A DNA stretch of 64,000 nt from JAJFKX01 sp965230265 (GTDB taxonomy: Bacteria; Pseudomonadota; Gammaproteobacteria; Xanthomonadales; Wenzhouxiangellaceae): assembly GCA_965230265.1 (NCBI GenBank), contig OZ245999.1:310001-374000 (forward strand), written 5' to 3'. The position numbers and the translations under genes are program-made. Below the pieces are notes generated by a model that saw only the letters and a list, made by a program, of their open reading frames with translations, was not told where the DNA came from and did not search any database. Below, one piece after another: positions 18,135 to 26,495 of this stretch (position 1 is the first letter of the stretch; the number at the start of each line of letters is the position of its first letter).

Positions 18135-19583
18135 TTAGTCTGAACTCGGATAAAAACCGTCCAGCTGTTCACGTAAAGGTGCCAGTTGTTCGGCATATTT
18201 TTTCCATGCGCCGATGGAGCTTGAATAGATAGGTTTGCGGACTTGTAGTCGACTGGCCGTGGTGGTTCCGGTATCAGTATTTTCGAATGATAAACAAGCT
18301 GGGTCCCATTCAAGCTCAACAAAATCAATGATCTGACGCGCTTTTTTGGGGAAGTCATGGATTAGCTCTTCATAGTGAATGTGAAGAATTTTGATTGCAA
18401 GCCGCTGCTTCCAAAAATCCATATATTCTCGGTACTGGCGGTACTTGGCCACCAGGTCTTCAAAACTATTGGTGTATTTAGCAGAGATAGGCTGCTTATA
18501 ACAAGACCATAAGGTATCCATAGGGTCACGCTGGGTATGAATAACAAAAGCCTGGGGAAATAGTATTTGTATGATTCCCAGCATCTCATAGTTGGTCGGC
18601 ATTTTATCGACAATTCGGCTATGTGACGGTGTGGCCACTTTTGATAGATAGTGATTAGCCGCAGCAGGGATAATGTTTGGTGGCAGTTCGGCCATTAAAT
18701 CGGGGTAGTTACTGGTTGTGACCTTGGAAAAGTTTTTACGAGCGATGTTTTTGATATGCATCAACTCACCATGTGCCTGGACTTGTGGATGGCTGGCGAG
18801 GATTTTCTCTAATAAGGTACTGCCAGTACGAGGCATACCAAGAATAAAAATCGGTAATTTCGAGGGGTTCCCGTAGGATTGAAAGCGTTGCAGCAGTTGT
18901 TTGGTGAATAAGGATTTGGTTTTGTCCAGGATGATTTGTTGTTCTTGTTCGTTATAAATCAGCTCACCAGCATGTGTCTGTTTGGACAAAGTATTAGCAG
19001 CCCTGAAGTACTGAAAAGCGGTTGCGTAATTTTTCTCACGGTGCGATATGGTTGCCAGTGCAAAATTGATCTGGCTTTGTTCGGAGGCTGTCAGGCTGCT
19101 GCTTACGGCCAATTCAACCAGGTGCTGTTGCTGGGTTTGGCTGAAAACGTAATCTCCATTTGAACACATCATGGCCAAACCAAAAAAAGCGCCACTATCA
19201 TTACTGTTTAGCGTGATCGCATGTTCATACGCAGCGCGAGCACCATCAAGTTCACCCTTATCGGTATTCAAATCACCCAATAAGACCTGGTATTGGGATT
19301 TGCTGCTATCAAGCCTGATAGCCCGTTGTACATGCTGTATGGATAGCTCAACATGTTGCAATAACCGATGACACTGAGCCATAGCATAATGTCTTTCTGC
19401 TGAACTGTCAGGTGCCTGGTTTTCAGCCCGGCTGAGTAGTTGCAGGCCTTGTGTGGCATCACCTAGCTGGGTCACTATCATGCCCAAAGCATGTTGTGCA
19501 TGCAGGTCGTAAGGGTTCTTTTTCAGAACTGCAATGAATTGCTTTTGTTGGGCAATGGCTTGCTCTAAGTGTGATGACATCAT
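18135..19583 (-). CDS. TPR-domain sulfotransferase
   Basis: About 482 residues. The N-terminal half consists of tetratricopeptide repeats (AIAQQKQFIAVLKKNPYDLH, HVQRAIRLDSSKSQYQVLLG, GARAAYEHAITLNSNDSGA). The C-terminal half is a PAPS-dependent sulfotransferase domain: the 5'-phosphosulfate loop ILGMPRTGSTLLEKILASHP (about residue 245), the HGEL segment, and the 3'-phosphate motif THQRDPMDTLWSCY-like sequence (written here as read: HTQRDPMDTLWSCYKQ). It has no signal peptide. Such TPR-sulfotransferases recur beside TonB-dependent receptors in marine gamma- and alphaproteobacteria, where their acceptor is unknown. The start is uncertain between adjacent Met codons; an ATG eight codons further upstream is also possible. 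It is divergent from the twin receptors. Confidence 0.88.
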   Translation of the reverse strand: MMSSHLEQAIAQQKQFIAVLKKNPYDLHAQHALGMIVTQLGDATQGLQLLSRAENQAPDSSAERHYAMAQCHRLLQHVELSIQHVQRAIRLDSSKSQYQVLLGDLNTDKGELDGARAAYEHAITLNSNDSGAFFGLAMMCSNGDYVFSQTQQQHLVELAVSSSLTASEQSQINFALATISHREKNYATAFQYFRAANTLSKQTHAGELIYNEQEQQIILDKTKSLFTKQLLQRFQSYGNPSKLPIFILGMPRTGSTLLEKILASHPQVQAHGELMHIKNIARKNFSKVTTSNYPDLMAELPPNIIPAAANHYLSKVATPSHSRIVDKMPTNYEMLGIIQILFPQAFVIHTQRDPMDTLWSCYKQPISAKYTNSFEDLVAKYRQYREYMDFWKQRLAIKILHIHYEELIHDFPKKARQIIDFVELEWDPACLSFENTDTGTTTASRLQVRKPIYSSSIGAWKKYAEQLAPLREQLDGFYPSSD

Positions 19584-19920
19584 GCTAATTTCAATTAAGG
19601 CCCACACAGTATAACGATAGCGCTATTCCAGAGAGTGCATAACCTTCAATGTCCATGCGCGATTTCCCTTGCGACCCGGTACTGGTCCTGGAGGCAGAAG
19701 CCGATCTTGTCAGTATCTTTTAGCTATTTAACGAAGGTAGGTGTTACCTGTCGGCTGCTTGTCTCGTCAAGCAGGTTTGGTCTGGTTATTTTGTCAGCTT
19801 GTTGATGGGTTGAGAATATGAGTTACCGGCCATGTTTCTATTTGGAAGTCATCTGGCATCAGATGATTTCAGTGCATGCATAAAAATAGCAGCAAAAGGG
19901 TGGACAATATACGATTTATA
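19584..19920. other. Noncoding region between sulfotransferase and receptor promoter
   Basis: About 340 bp with no supported gene. It includes a short perfect hairpin, TCATCTG-GCAT-CAGATGA (19849-19866), of unknown meaning, and ends where the 14-bp array begins. Confidence 0.5.
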
Positions 19921-19990
19921 ACGTACTCTTAACTTAGTACTTAGATTAACGTACTTATAGCCACGTACTAGATCATACGTATATACCTTA
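19921..19990. repeat. Array of five 14-bp-spaced ACGTACT sites upstream of receptor 1
   Basis: ACGTACT-like heptamers begin at 19921, 19935 (TAGTACT), 19949, 19963 and 19977 (ACGTATA), each exactly 14 bp after the last. The heptamer is conserved, but the seven intervening bases are not, which points to a protein-binding array and not a slippage repeat. The last unit abuts TATAAA at 19989-19994, a likely -10, so the array covers the -35 region and upstream. The ATG is at 20021. No such array precedes the second receptor. Confidence 0.75.
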
Positions 19991-20002
19991 TAAATCATTG
20001 TT

Positions 20003-22974
20003 TTTATTTGGAGACACCAAATGCAATTTAACCGTAATCCTTTATACCAGTCGGTGCGCTTTGCGCTGAGTACTGGTGCAATTGCAGGTCTGGCATTGTC
20101 TGGGCAGGCAATTGCTCAAGATGACCCTGCAGAGCTGGATCGTGTTGATGTTACCGGTTCACGTTTGAGCCAGGTTGACATCGAAGGCGCCAGCCCGGTA
20201 ACGACCATTGATCGTTCAGACATTGAACGTATCGGTCTGTCGGATCTGTCTGACGTTATCCGTCAGCTGCCTTCTATTACTGGTTCACCACTGTCTACCC
20301 GTACCAACAACGGTGGTAACGGTGCCAGCCTTGTTGATATTCGTGGTTTAGGTAGCCAGCGTACACTGGTACTGATCAACGGTAAACGCGATATCACCGG
20401 TGGTGACTTTTCTAACATTCCAATCGCTGTTGTAGAGCGTATCGAAGTACTGAAAGAAGGTGCTGCAGCTATTTATGGTGCGGATGCGGTAGCTGGTGTT
20501 GTTAACATCATTACCCGTCGTGACTTTGAAGGTGCAGAAATTCAAGCCCAGTATGGTGCTTCTTTCGAGCTTTCTGAAAACCCTGCTGCTTCATTGAACC
20601 CTGCGTTTGGTGGTTCTGACGGCGACAACAAGCGTATTTCGTTTACCTTTGGCGGTAACAGCGAGCGCGGTAACTTTGTTGCTGGTGTTGAATACAACGA
20701 GCAAGATGCTGTTTATCAGGGCAACATTGATGACCCTCAGTTCCTGAATGTCATTAACGTACCTGACACCGCAACATTTATTGCTGATGGTGGCTTCCCT
20801 GCTTGTTTGACCACAGGTTCTTGTAATGACACCGGTGGTAGTACTGCAGGCCTGGGTGGTTTCTTCAACCCGGTTGATGATCCAAACGCTGGTGCGTTTA
20901 CCCGTGATCTGAGCAGTGGTGCGATTCGTCCGTTCAACGCAGCGACCGATCTGTACAACTTTGCTCCAGTTAACTTCATCACCCAGCCATTCGAACGCAG
21001 AAGCGTGTTCTTCCAGGGTGATTACGAACTGTTTGACGGTGTTGATGCCTATGTAGAAGCGCGTTACAACAACCGTCAGTCTGAACAGGAACTGGCGCCT
21101 AACCCGCTGTTCATTATTCAGAACTTCTTTGATCCAGGTTTCCCATTGGATGATGATGGTCTGCCAGGTCAGTTTGGTATTCCTTCAACCAATGCGTTCA
21201 ACCCATTCGGTTTGCCAGTCACTGACACTCGTCGTCGTGTGGCTGAAAGCCGTCGTCGTTTTGAACAGGAAGAAAACGTTATCCAGATCAACACCGGTCT
21301 GCGTGGTGACTTTGGTGACTTTGCGCCAACCTGGACCTGGGACGTATCCTGGAACTGGGGTCGTGAGCGTGAAGCCGGTACCGATTTCGGTCAGTTTGTA
21401 GGTGCTAACTTCCTGCAGGCGATTGGTCCATCATTCTTTGATGACACAGGCACTGCAGTATGTGGTACACCTGAAGCACCGATCGCAGGCTGTGTTCCTC
21501 TGAACCTGTTTGGTGGTTTCGGTACCATTACTCAGGAACAGTTGGACTTCATCGAATTCCCACTGAATGACAGCATTGAAACCCAGTTGCAGGTACTGAA
21601 TGCCACCTTTAGCGGTGACATTATTGAACTGCCAGGTGGCCCATTGTCTGCAGCGTTTGGTTATGAATTCCGTAAACAGGAACTGGACAATATTCCAGAT
21701 TCTGGTAAACAGACCGATTCTGTAACCGGTACCACAGGCGGCAGAACGACGGGTGAATTCGACGTAGATTCGCTGTTTGTGGAAGTTAACATTCCGCTGT
21801 TGTCTGGTGTTCCGGGTGCGGAATTGCTGGAGTTGGGCGGTGGTTTCCGTTACGACGATTTCAGTTCAATCGGCAGCACGGGTAACTTCCAGGGTCGTTT
21901 GCGCTGGCAGCCATTTGATGGCTTCTTGATTCGTGGTAGCTATGCGGAAGTATTCCGTGAGCCAGCCATTGGTGAATTGTTCGCGCCACAGGCTGACAGC
22001 TTCCCAAGCTATCTGGATCCTTGCCGTTCAAGTGCTTCGGTTACCGGTAGTACAGAAAACGCATTTGCTGCATTGTCAGCAGCTCAGCAGGCGGCTTGTA
22101 TTTCTACTGGTGCAGTGGTTACCGGTGTTGATGCCAATGGCGATGACTTTACCTTTGACCAAACCAATGCTCAGCCTCGTTCACGCATAGGCGGTAACCC
22201 AGGTTTGGGTCCAGAGTCTGGTGATACCTTTACGGTTGGTATCGCATGGTCACCTGAGTTTATTCCAGGCTTCAGCTTCACCGCTGACTACTGGGATGTA
22301 GATCTGGAGAATGCGATTGCAGCCATTGCTGCACCGACGGTTCAGAACCTGTGTATCGGTATTGGTCCAAACGGTGAAGAGCTGCCAAGTGATCCAGCAC
22401 AGTGTGCAAACATCACTCGCCAGACATTTGGTAACACGGGTGAAGTAGCCTCTGTTATTTCACTGGCACAGAACATCGGTAGCGAAACCGCTAGCGGTAT
22501 TGACTTTGCGTTGAACTACAACATCAACACAGGCATCGGTTTGTTTGATACCCGCTTCTTGCTGACTTGGTTGGATTCACGTGTATCTACCGTTGTTGAG
22601 CAATTTGGTGGTGTTGAAGCTGCTGGTTTCTTTGCTGACAACGCTGGTTTTGCTGAAGGTGCATACCCAGAGTGGAAAGCCAACTGGACGGTTGACTGGA
22701 GCTTCGGTAACTTCGGTGCTTCTACTAACGTTGAGTACATTGACTCAGTAGAAGAGCTGGACTTCCTGAATAACAGAGTCGAGTCTGAAATCTACGTTGA
22801 CTTGGTGTTGCGTTATGACTTTGCATTTGGTACCCAGATTTCTGGTGGTATTACCAATATCTTTGACAATAACCCTCCATTCATCATCGATGGTTTCAAT
22901 GCGAACACCGATCCAGACACCTATCGTTTGTTAGGTCGCTCTTGGTTCGCTCGCGTTACGCATCGCTTCTAAGT
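20003..22974 (+). repeat. Long direct repeat, copy 1 (receptor gene 1)
   Basis: Left copy of a direct repeat of about 2.97 kb with a period of 3444 bp. It begins at the shared ribosome-site leader and ends two bases after the stop codon. The flanks on both sides are unrelated to those of copy 2. Confidence 0.93.
20021..22972 (+). CDS. TonB-dependent receptor (copy 1)
   Basis: Outer-membrane active transporter of 983 residues. The signal peptide covers residues 1-32 and ends AIA. It is followed by the TonB-box region and the VTGSRLSQVDIEGASPVTTI motif, the plug domain (IRQLPSITGSPLSTRTNNGG, VLKEGAAAIYGADAVAGVVN), and a 22-strand barrel ending in the outer-membrane insertion signal WFARVTHRF. 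The VTGSR-start and large extracellular loops with Cys pairs (FPACLTTGSCND, CGTPEAPIAGC, CRSS...ACIST) match receptors of Xanthomonadales/Alteromonadales-type bacteria that import peptides or glycans. The ligand cannot be read from sequence. A GGAGA ribosome site precedes the ATG. It differs from copy 2 at about 18 residues by my count. Confidence 0.95.
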   Translation: MQFNRNPLYQSVRFALSTGAIAGLALSGQAIAQDDPAELDRVDVTGSRLSQVDIEGASPVTTIDRSDIERIGLSDLSDVIRQLPSITGSPLSTRTNNGGNGASLVDIRGLGSQRTLVLINGKRDITGGDFSNIPIAVVERIEVLKEGAAAIYGADAVAGVVNIITRRDFEGAEIQAQYGASFELSENPAASLNPAFGGSDGDNKRISFTFGGNSERGNFVAGVEYNEQDAVYQGNIDDPQFLNVINVPDTATFIADGGFPACLTTGSCNDTGGSTAGLGGFFNPVDDPNAGAFTRDLSSGAIRPFNAATDLYNFAPVNFITQPFERRSVFFQGDYELFDGVDAYVEARYNNRQSEQELAPNPLFIIQNFFDPGFPLDDDGLPGQFGIPSTNAFNPFGLPVTDTRRRVAESRRRFEQEENVIQINTGLRGDFGDFAPTWTWDVSWNWGREREAGTDFGQFVGANFLQAIGPSFFDDTGTAVCGTPEAPIAGCVPLNLFGGFGTITQEQLDFIEFPLNDSIETQLQVLNATFSGDIIELPGGPLSAAFGYEFRKQELDNIPDSGKQTDSVTGTTGGRTTGEFDVDSLFVEVNIPLLSGVPGAELLELGGGFRYDDFSSIGSTGNFQGRLRWQPFDGFLIRGSYAEVFREPAIGELFAPQADSFPSYLDPCRSSASVTGSTENAFAALSAAQQAACISTGAVVTGVDANGDDFTFDQTNAQPRSRIGGNPGLGPESGDTFTVGIAWSPEFIPGFSFTADYWDVDLENAIAAIAAPTVQNLCIGIGPNGEELPSDPAQCANITRQTFGNTGEVASVISLAQNIGSETASGIDFALNYNINTGIGLFDTRFLLTWLDSRVSTVVEQFGGVEAAGFFADNAGFAEGAYPEWKANWTVDWSFGNFGASTNVEYIDSVEELDFLNNRVESEIYVDLVLRYDFAFGTQISGGITNIFDNNPPFIIDGFNANTDPDTYRLLGRSWFARVTHRF

Positions 22975-23070
22975 CTGATTTAGAAAGTAATGTGTGCGAT
23001 ACCTGCAAGTACAATTATCGGCTTCTGTATGCATACAGCGGCAAGATTGGTCAAAGTAGGTAGTAATAAA

Positions 23071-23100
23071 CCGGCTTATGGGTACCCATAAGCCGGTATT
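23071..23100 (+). terminator. Terminator after receptor 1
   Basis: A perfect 26-bp palindrome (23071-23096; arms CCGGCTTATGGGT and its complement, no loop) followed by TATTTT, 98 bp after the stop. It should end the receptor 1 transcript and so separate it from receptor 2. Confidence 0.7.
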
Positions 23101-23446
23101 TTGACACCCAAACCATGCCCAAATCATGCCCGGGGCATGGGATTAAGACCGGGTAATGGCATAGGAGTTGTATTATTTAAAAAGTAGTATCCGAATAATC
23201 TATTTAAAAACAGTATCTTAAGCTTTGTTGTGTTGGCTAGGCTAAAGCAATCTAAGAGTGATGTAAGGACTAATATTAAATTTGTGCTAAAAGCAAGTAG
23301 AAAAAGGTCATTTAACAAACTCTTTTCATTTGGCGCTTAAACGTGTAGTATCAACAAAGTTCAAGCGACGTCTTGTATGCGCTGTATTGCATATTATAAA
23401 AGTCAATGCTTGAGCCACGTGGCTAAGTTATTGTTTTTCTATTAGA
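23101..23446. promoter_or_regulatory. Receptor 2 upstream region with candidate promoter
   Basis: About 350 bp without a supported gene. TATAAA at 23395-23400, with TTGTAT 16 bp upstream (23373-23378), is a weak sigma-70 candidate. It has none of the 14-bp sites found upstream of receptor 1, so the two copies are probably regulated differently. Confidence 0.4.
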
Positions 23447-26418
23447 TTTATTTGGAGACACCAAATGCAATTTAACCGTAATCCTTTATACCAGTCGGTG
23501 CGCTTTGCGCTGAGTACTGGTGCAATTGCAGGTCTGGCATTGTCTGGGCAGGCAATTGCTCAAGATGACCCTGCAGAGCTGGATCGTGTTGATGTTACCG
23601 GTTCACGTTTGAGCCAGGTTGACATCGAAGGCGCCAGCCCGGTAACGACCATTGATCGTTCAGACATTGAACGTATCGGTCTGTCGGATCTGTCTGACGT
23701 TATCCGTCAGCTGCCTTCTATTACTGGTTCACCACTGTCTACCCGTACCAACAATGGTGGTAATGGTGCCAGCCTTGTTGATATTCGTGGTCTGGGTACC
23801 AACCGTACACTGGTACTGATCAACGGCAAACGTGATATCACCGGTGGTGACTTTTCTAACATTCCAATCGCTGTTGTAGAGCGTATCGAAGTACTGAAAG
23901 AAGGTGCTGCAGCTATTTATGGTGCGGATGCGGTAGCTGGTGTTGTTAACATCATTACCCGTCGTGACTTTGAAGGTGCAGAAATTCAAGCCCAGTATGG
24001 TGCTTCTTTCGAGCTTTCTGAAAATCCTTCTGCTTCATTGAACCCTGCGTTTGGTGGTTCTGACGGCGACAACAAGCGTATTTCGTTTACCTTTGGCGGT
24101 AACAGCGAGCGCGGTAACTTTGTTGCTGGTGTTGAATACAACGAGCAAGATGCTGTTTATCAGGGCAACATCAATGACCCTCAGTTCCTGAATGTTGTTA
24201 ACGTACCTGACACCGCATCATTTATTGCTGATGGTGGTTTCCCTGCTTGTTTGACCACAGGTTCTTGTAATGACACCGGTGGTAGTAGTGCAAGCCTGGG
24301 TGGTTTCTTCAACCCGGTTGATGATCCAAACGCTGGTGCGTTTACCCGTGATCTGAGCAGTGGTGCGATTCGTCCGTTCAACGCAGCGACCGATCTGTAC
24401 AACTTTGCTCCAGTTAACTTCATCACCCAGCCATTCGAACGCAGAAGCGTGTTCTTCCAGGGTGATTACGAACTGTTTGACGGTGTTGATGCCTATGTAG
24501 AAGCGCGTTACAACAACCGTCAGTCTGAACAGGAACTGGCGCCTAACCCGCTGTTCATTATTCAGAACTTCTTTGATCCAGGTTTCCCATTGGATGATGA
24601 TGGTCTGCCAGGTCAGTTTGGTATTCCTTCAACCAATGCGTTCAACCCATTCGGTTTGCCAGTCACTGATGCTCGCCGTCGTGTGGCTGAAAGCCGTCGC
24701 CGTTTTGAACAGGAAGAAAATGTTATCCAGATCAACACCGGTTTGCGTGGTGACTTTGGTGACTTTGCGCCAACCTGGACCTGGGACGTATCCTGGAACT
24801 GGGGTCGTGAGCGTGAAGCTGACACCGATTTCGGTCAGTTTGTAGGTGCTAACTTCCTGCAAGCGATTGGTCCATCATTCTTTGATGACACAGGCACTGC
24901 AGTATGTGGTACACCTGAAGCACCGATCGCAGGCTGTGTTCCTCTGAACCTGTTTGGTGGTTTCGGTACCATTACTCAGGAACAGTTGGACTTCATCGAA
25001 TTCCCACTGAATGACAGCATTGAAACCCAGTTGCAGGTACTGAATGCCACCTTTAGCGGTGACATTATTGAACTGCCAGGTGGCCCATTGTCTGCAGCGT
25101 TTGGTTATGAATTCCGTAAACAGGAACTGGATAGCATTCCAGATTCTGGTAAACAGACCGATTCTGTAACCGGTAACACCGGTGGTCGTACTCAAGGTGA
25201 GTTCGATGTGGATTCACTGTTTGTGGAAGTTAACATTCCGCTGTTGTCTGGTGTTCCGGGTGCGGAATTGCTGGAGTTGGGCGGTGGTTTCCGTTACGAC
25301 GATTTCAGTTCAATCGGCAGCACGGGTAACTTCCAGGGTCGTTTGCGCTGGCAGCCATTTGATGGCTTCTTGATTCGTGGTAGCTATGCGGAAGTATTCC
25401 GTGAGCCAGCCATTGGTGAATTGTTCTCACCACAGGCTGACAGCTTCCCAAGCTATCTGGATCCTTGCCGTTCAAGTGCTTCGGTTACCGGTAGTACAGA
25501 AAACGCATTTGCTGCATTGTCAGCAGCTCAGCAGCAGGCTTGTATTTCTACTGGTGCAGTGGTTACTGGTACGGATGCCAATGGCGATCCGTTCACCTTT
25601 GACCAAACCAATGCTCAGCCTCGTTCACGCGTAGGCGGTAACCCAGGCCTGGGTCCAGAGTCTGGTGATACTTTTACGGTTGGTATCGCATGGTCACCTG
25701 AGTTTATTCCAGGCTTCAGCTTCACCGCTGACTACTGGGATGTAGATCTGGAGAATGCGATTGCAGCCATTGCTGCACCGACGGTTCAGAACCTGTGTAT
25801 CGGTATTGGTCCAAACGGTGAAGAGCTGCCAAGTGATCCAGCACAGTGTGCAAACATCACTCGCCAGACATTTGGTAACACGGGTGAAGTAGCCTCTGTT
25901 ATTTCACTGGCACAGAACATCGGTAGCGAAACCGCTAGCGGTATTGACTTTGCGTTGAACTACAACATCAACACAGGCATCGGTTTGTTTGATACCCGCT
26001 TCTTGCTGACTTGGTTGGATTCACGTGTATCTACCGTTGTTGAGCAATTTGGTGGTGTTGAAGCTGCTGGTTTCTTTGCTGACAACGCTGGTTTTGCTGA
26101 AGGTGCATACCCAGAGTGGAAAGCCAACTGGACGGTTGACTGGAGCTTCGGTAACTTCGGTGCTTCTACTAACGTTGAGTACATTGACTCAGTAGAAGAG
26201 CTGGACTTCCTGAATAACAGAGTCGAGTCTGAAATCTACGTTGACTTGGTGTTGCGTTATGACTTTGCATTTGGTACCCAGATTTCTGGTGGTATTACCA
26301 ATATCTTTGACAATAACCCTCCATTCATCATCGATGGTTTCAATGCGAACACCGATCCAGACACCTATCGTTTGTTAGGTCGCTCTTGGTTCGCTCGCGT
26401 TACGCATCGTTTCTAAGT
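23447..26418 (+). repeat. Long direct repeat, copy 2 (receptor gene 2)
   Basis: Right copy of the 2.97-kb direct repeat. The first roughly 290 bp of coding sequence and the last roughly 730 bp are essentially identical to copy 1 even at silent sites, whereas substitutions cluster in the middle. Confidence 0.93.
23465..26416 (+). CDS. TonB-dependent receptor (copy 2)
   Basis: Same 983-residue architecture as copy 1: signal peptide, plug, barrel and C-terminal aromatic residue. By direct comparison about 18 residues differ. They cluster at positions predicted to lie in loops: GLGTNRT, GNINDPQFLNVVN, GGSSASLGG, VTGNTGGRTQGEF and GTDANGDPFTF. The plug and the final quarter are unchanged. That pattern suggests duplication with partial gene conversion, or mild diversification of substrate-contacting loops. 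The ribosome site and signal peptide are shared with copy 1, but the promoter region is not. It is followed by its own strong terminator. Confidence 0.95.
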   Translation: MQFNRNPLYQSVRFALSTGAIAGLALSGQAIAQDDPAELDRVDVTGSRLSQVDIEGASPVTTIDRSDIERIGLSDLSDVIRQLPSITGSPLSTRTNNGGNGASLVDIRGLGTNRTLVLINGKRDITGGDFSNIPIAVVERIEVLKEGAAAIYGADAVAGVVNIITRRDFEGAEIQAQYGASFELSENPSASLNPAFGGSDGDNKRISFTFGGNSERGNFVAGVEYNEQDAVYQGNINDPQFLNVVNVPDTASFIADGGFPACLTTGSCNDTGGSSASLGGFFNPVDDPNAGAFTRDLSSGAIRPFNAATDLYNFAPVNFITQPFERRSVFFQGDYELFDGVDAYVEARYNNRQSEQELAPNPLFIIQNFFDPGFPLDDDGLPGQFGIPSTNAFNPFGLPVTDARRRVAESRRRFEQEENVIQINTGLRGDFGDFAPTWTWDVSWNWGREREADTDFGQFVGANFLQAIGPSFFDDTGTAVCGTPEAPIAGCVPLNLFGGFGTITQEQLDFIEFPLNDSIETQLQVLNATFSGDIIELPGGPLSAAFGYEFRKQELDSIPDSGKQTDSVTGNTGGRTQGEFDVDSLFVEVNIPLLSGVPGAELLELGGGFRYDDFSSIGSTGNFQGRLRWQPFDGFLIRGSYAEVFREPAIGELFSPQADSFPSYLDPCRSSASVTGSTENAFAALSAAQQQACISTGAVVTGTDANGDPFTFDQTNAQPRSRVGGNPGLGPESGDTFTVGIAWSPEFIPGFSFTADYWDVDLENAIAAIAAPTVQNLCIGIGPNGEELPSDPAQCANITRQTFGNTGEVASVISLAQNIGSETASGIDFALNYNINTGIGLFDTRFLLTWLDSRVSTVVEQFGGVEAAGFFADNAGFAEGAYPEWKANWTVDWSFGNFGASTNVEYIDSVEELDFLNNRVESEIYVDLVLRYDFAFGTQISGGITNIFDNNPPFIIDGFNANTDPDTYRLLGRSWFARVTHRF

Positions 26419-26450
26419 TAATCGACTTAGTAGCTTAATAAGCTAAAATA

Positions 26451-26477
26451 AAGCCGCGGCACTGCCGCGGCTTTTTT
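26451..26477 (+). terminator. Terminator after receptor 2
   Basis: Stem AAGCCGCGGC/GCCGCGGCTT with a 3-base ACT loop followed by a T-run. It is a canonical intrinsic terminator and ends 19 bp before the next ATG, so the following gene probably depends on read-through or a very close promoter. Confidence 0.93.
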
Positions 26478-26495
26478 TATGTCAGTAAAAAATTA

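Noticed and set aside
23124..23318. Short minus-strand ORF between the receptor copies
   Set aside because: No ribosome site, low-complexity hydrophobic sequence in AT-rich noncoding DNA.
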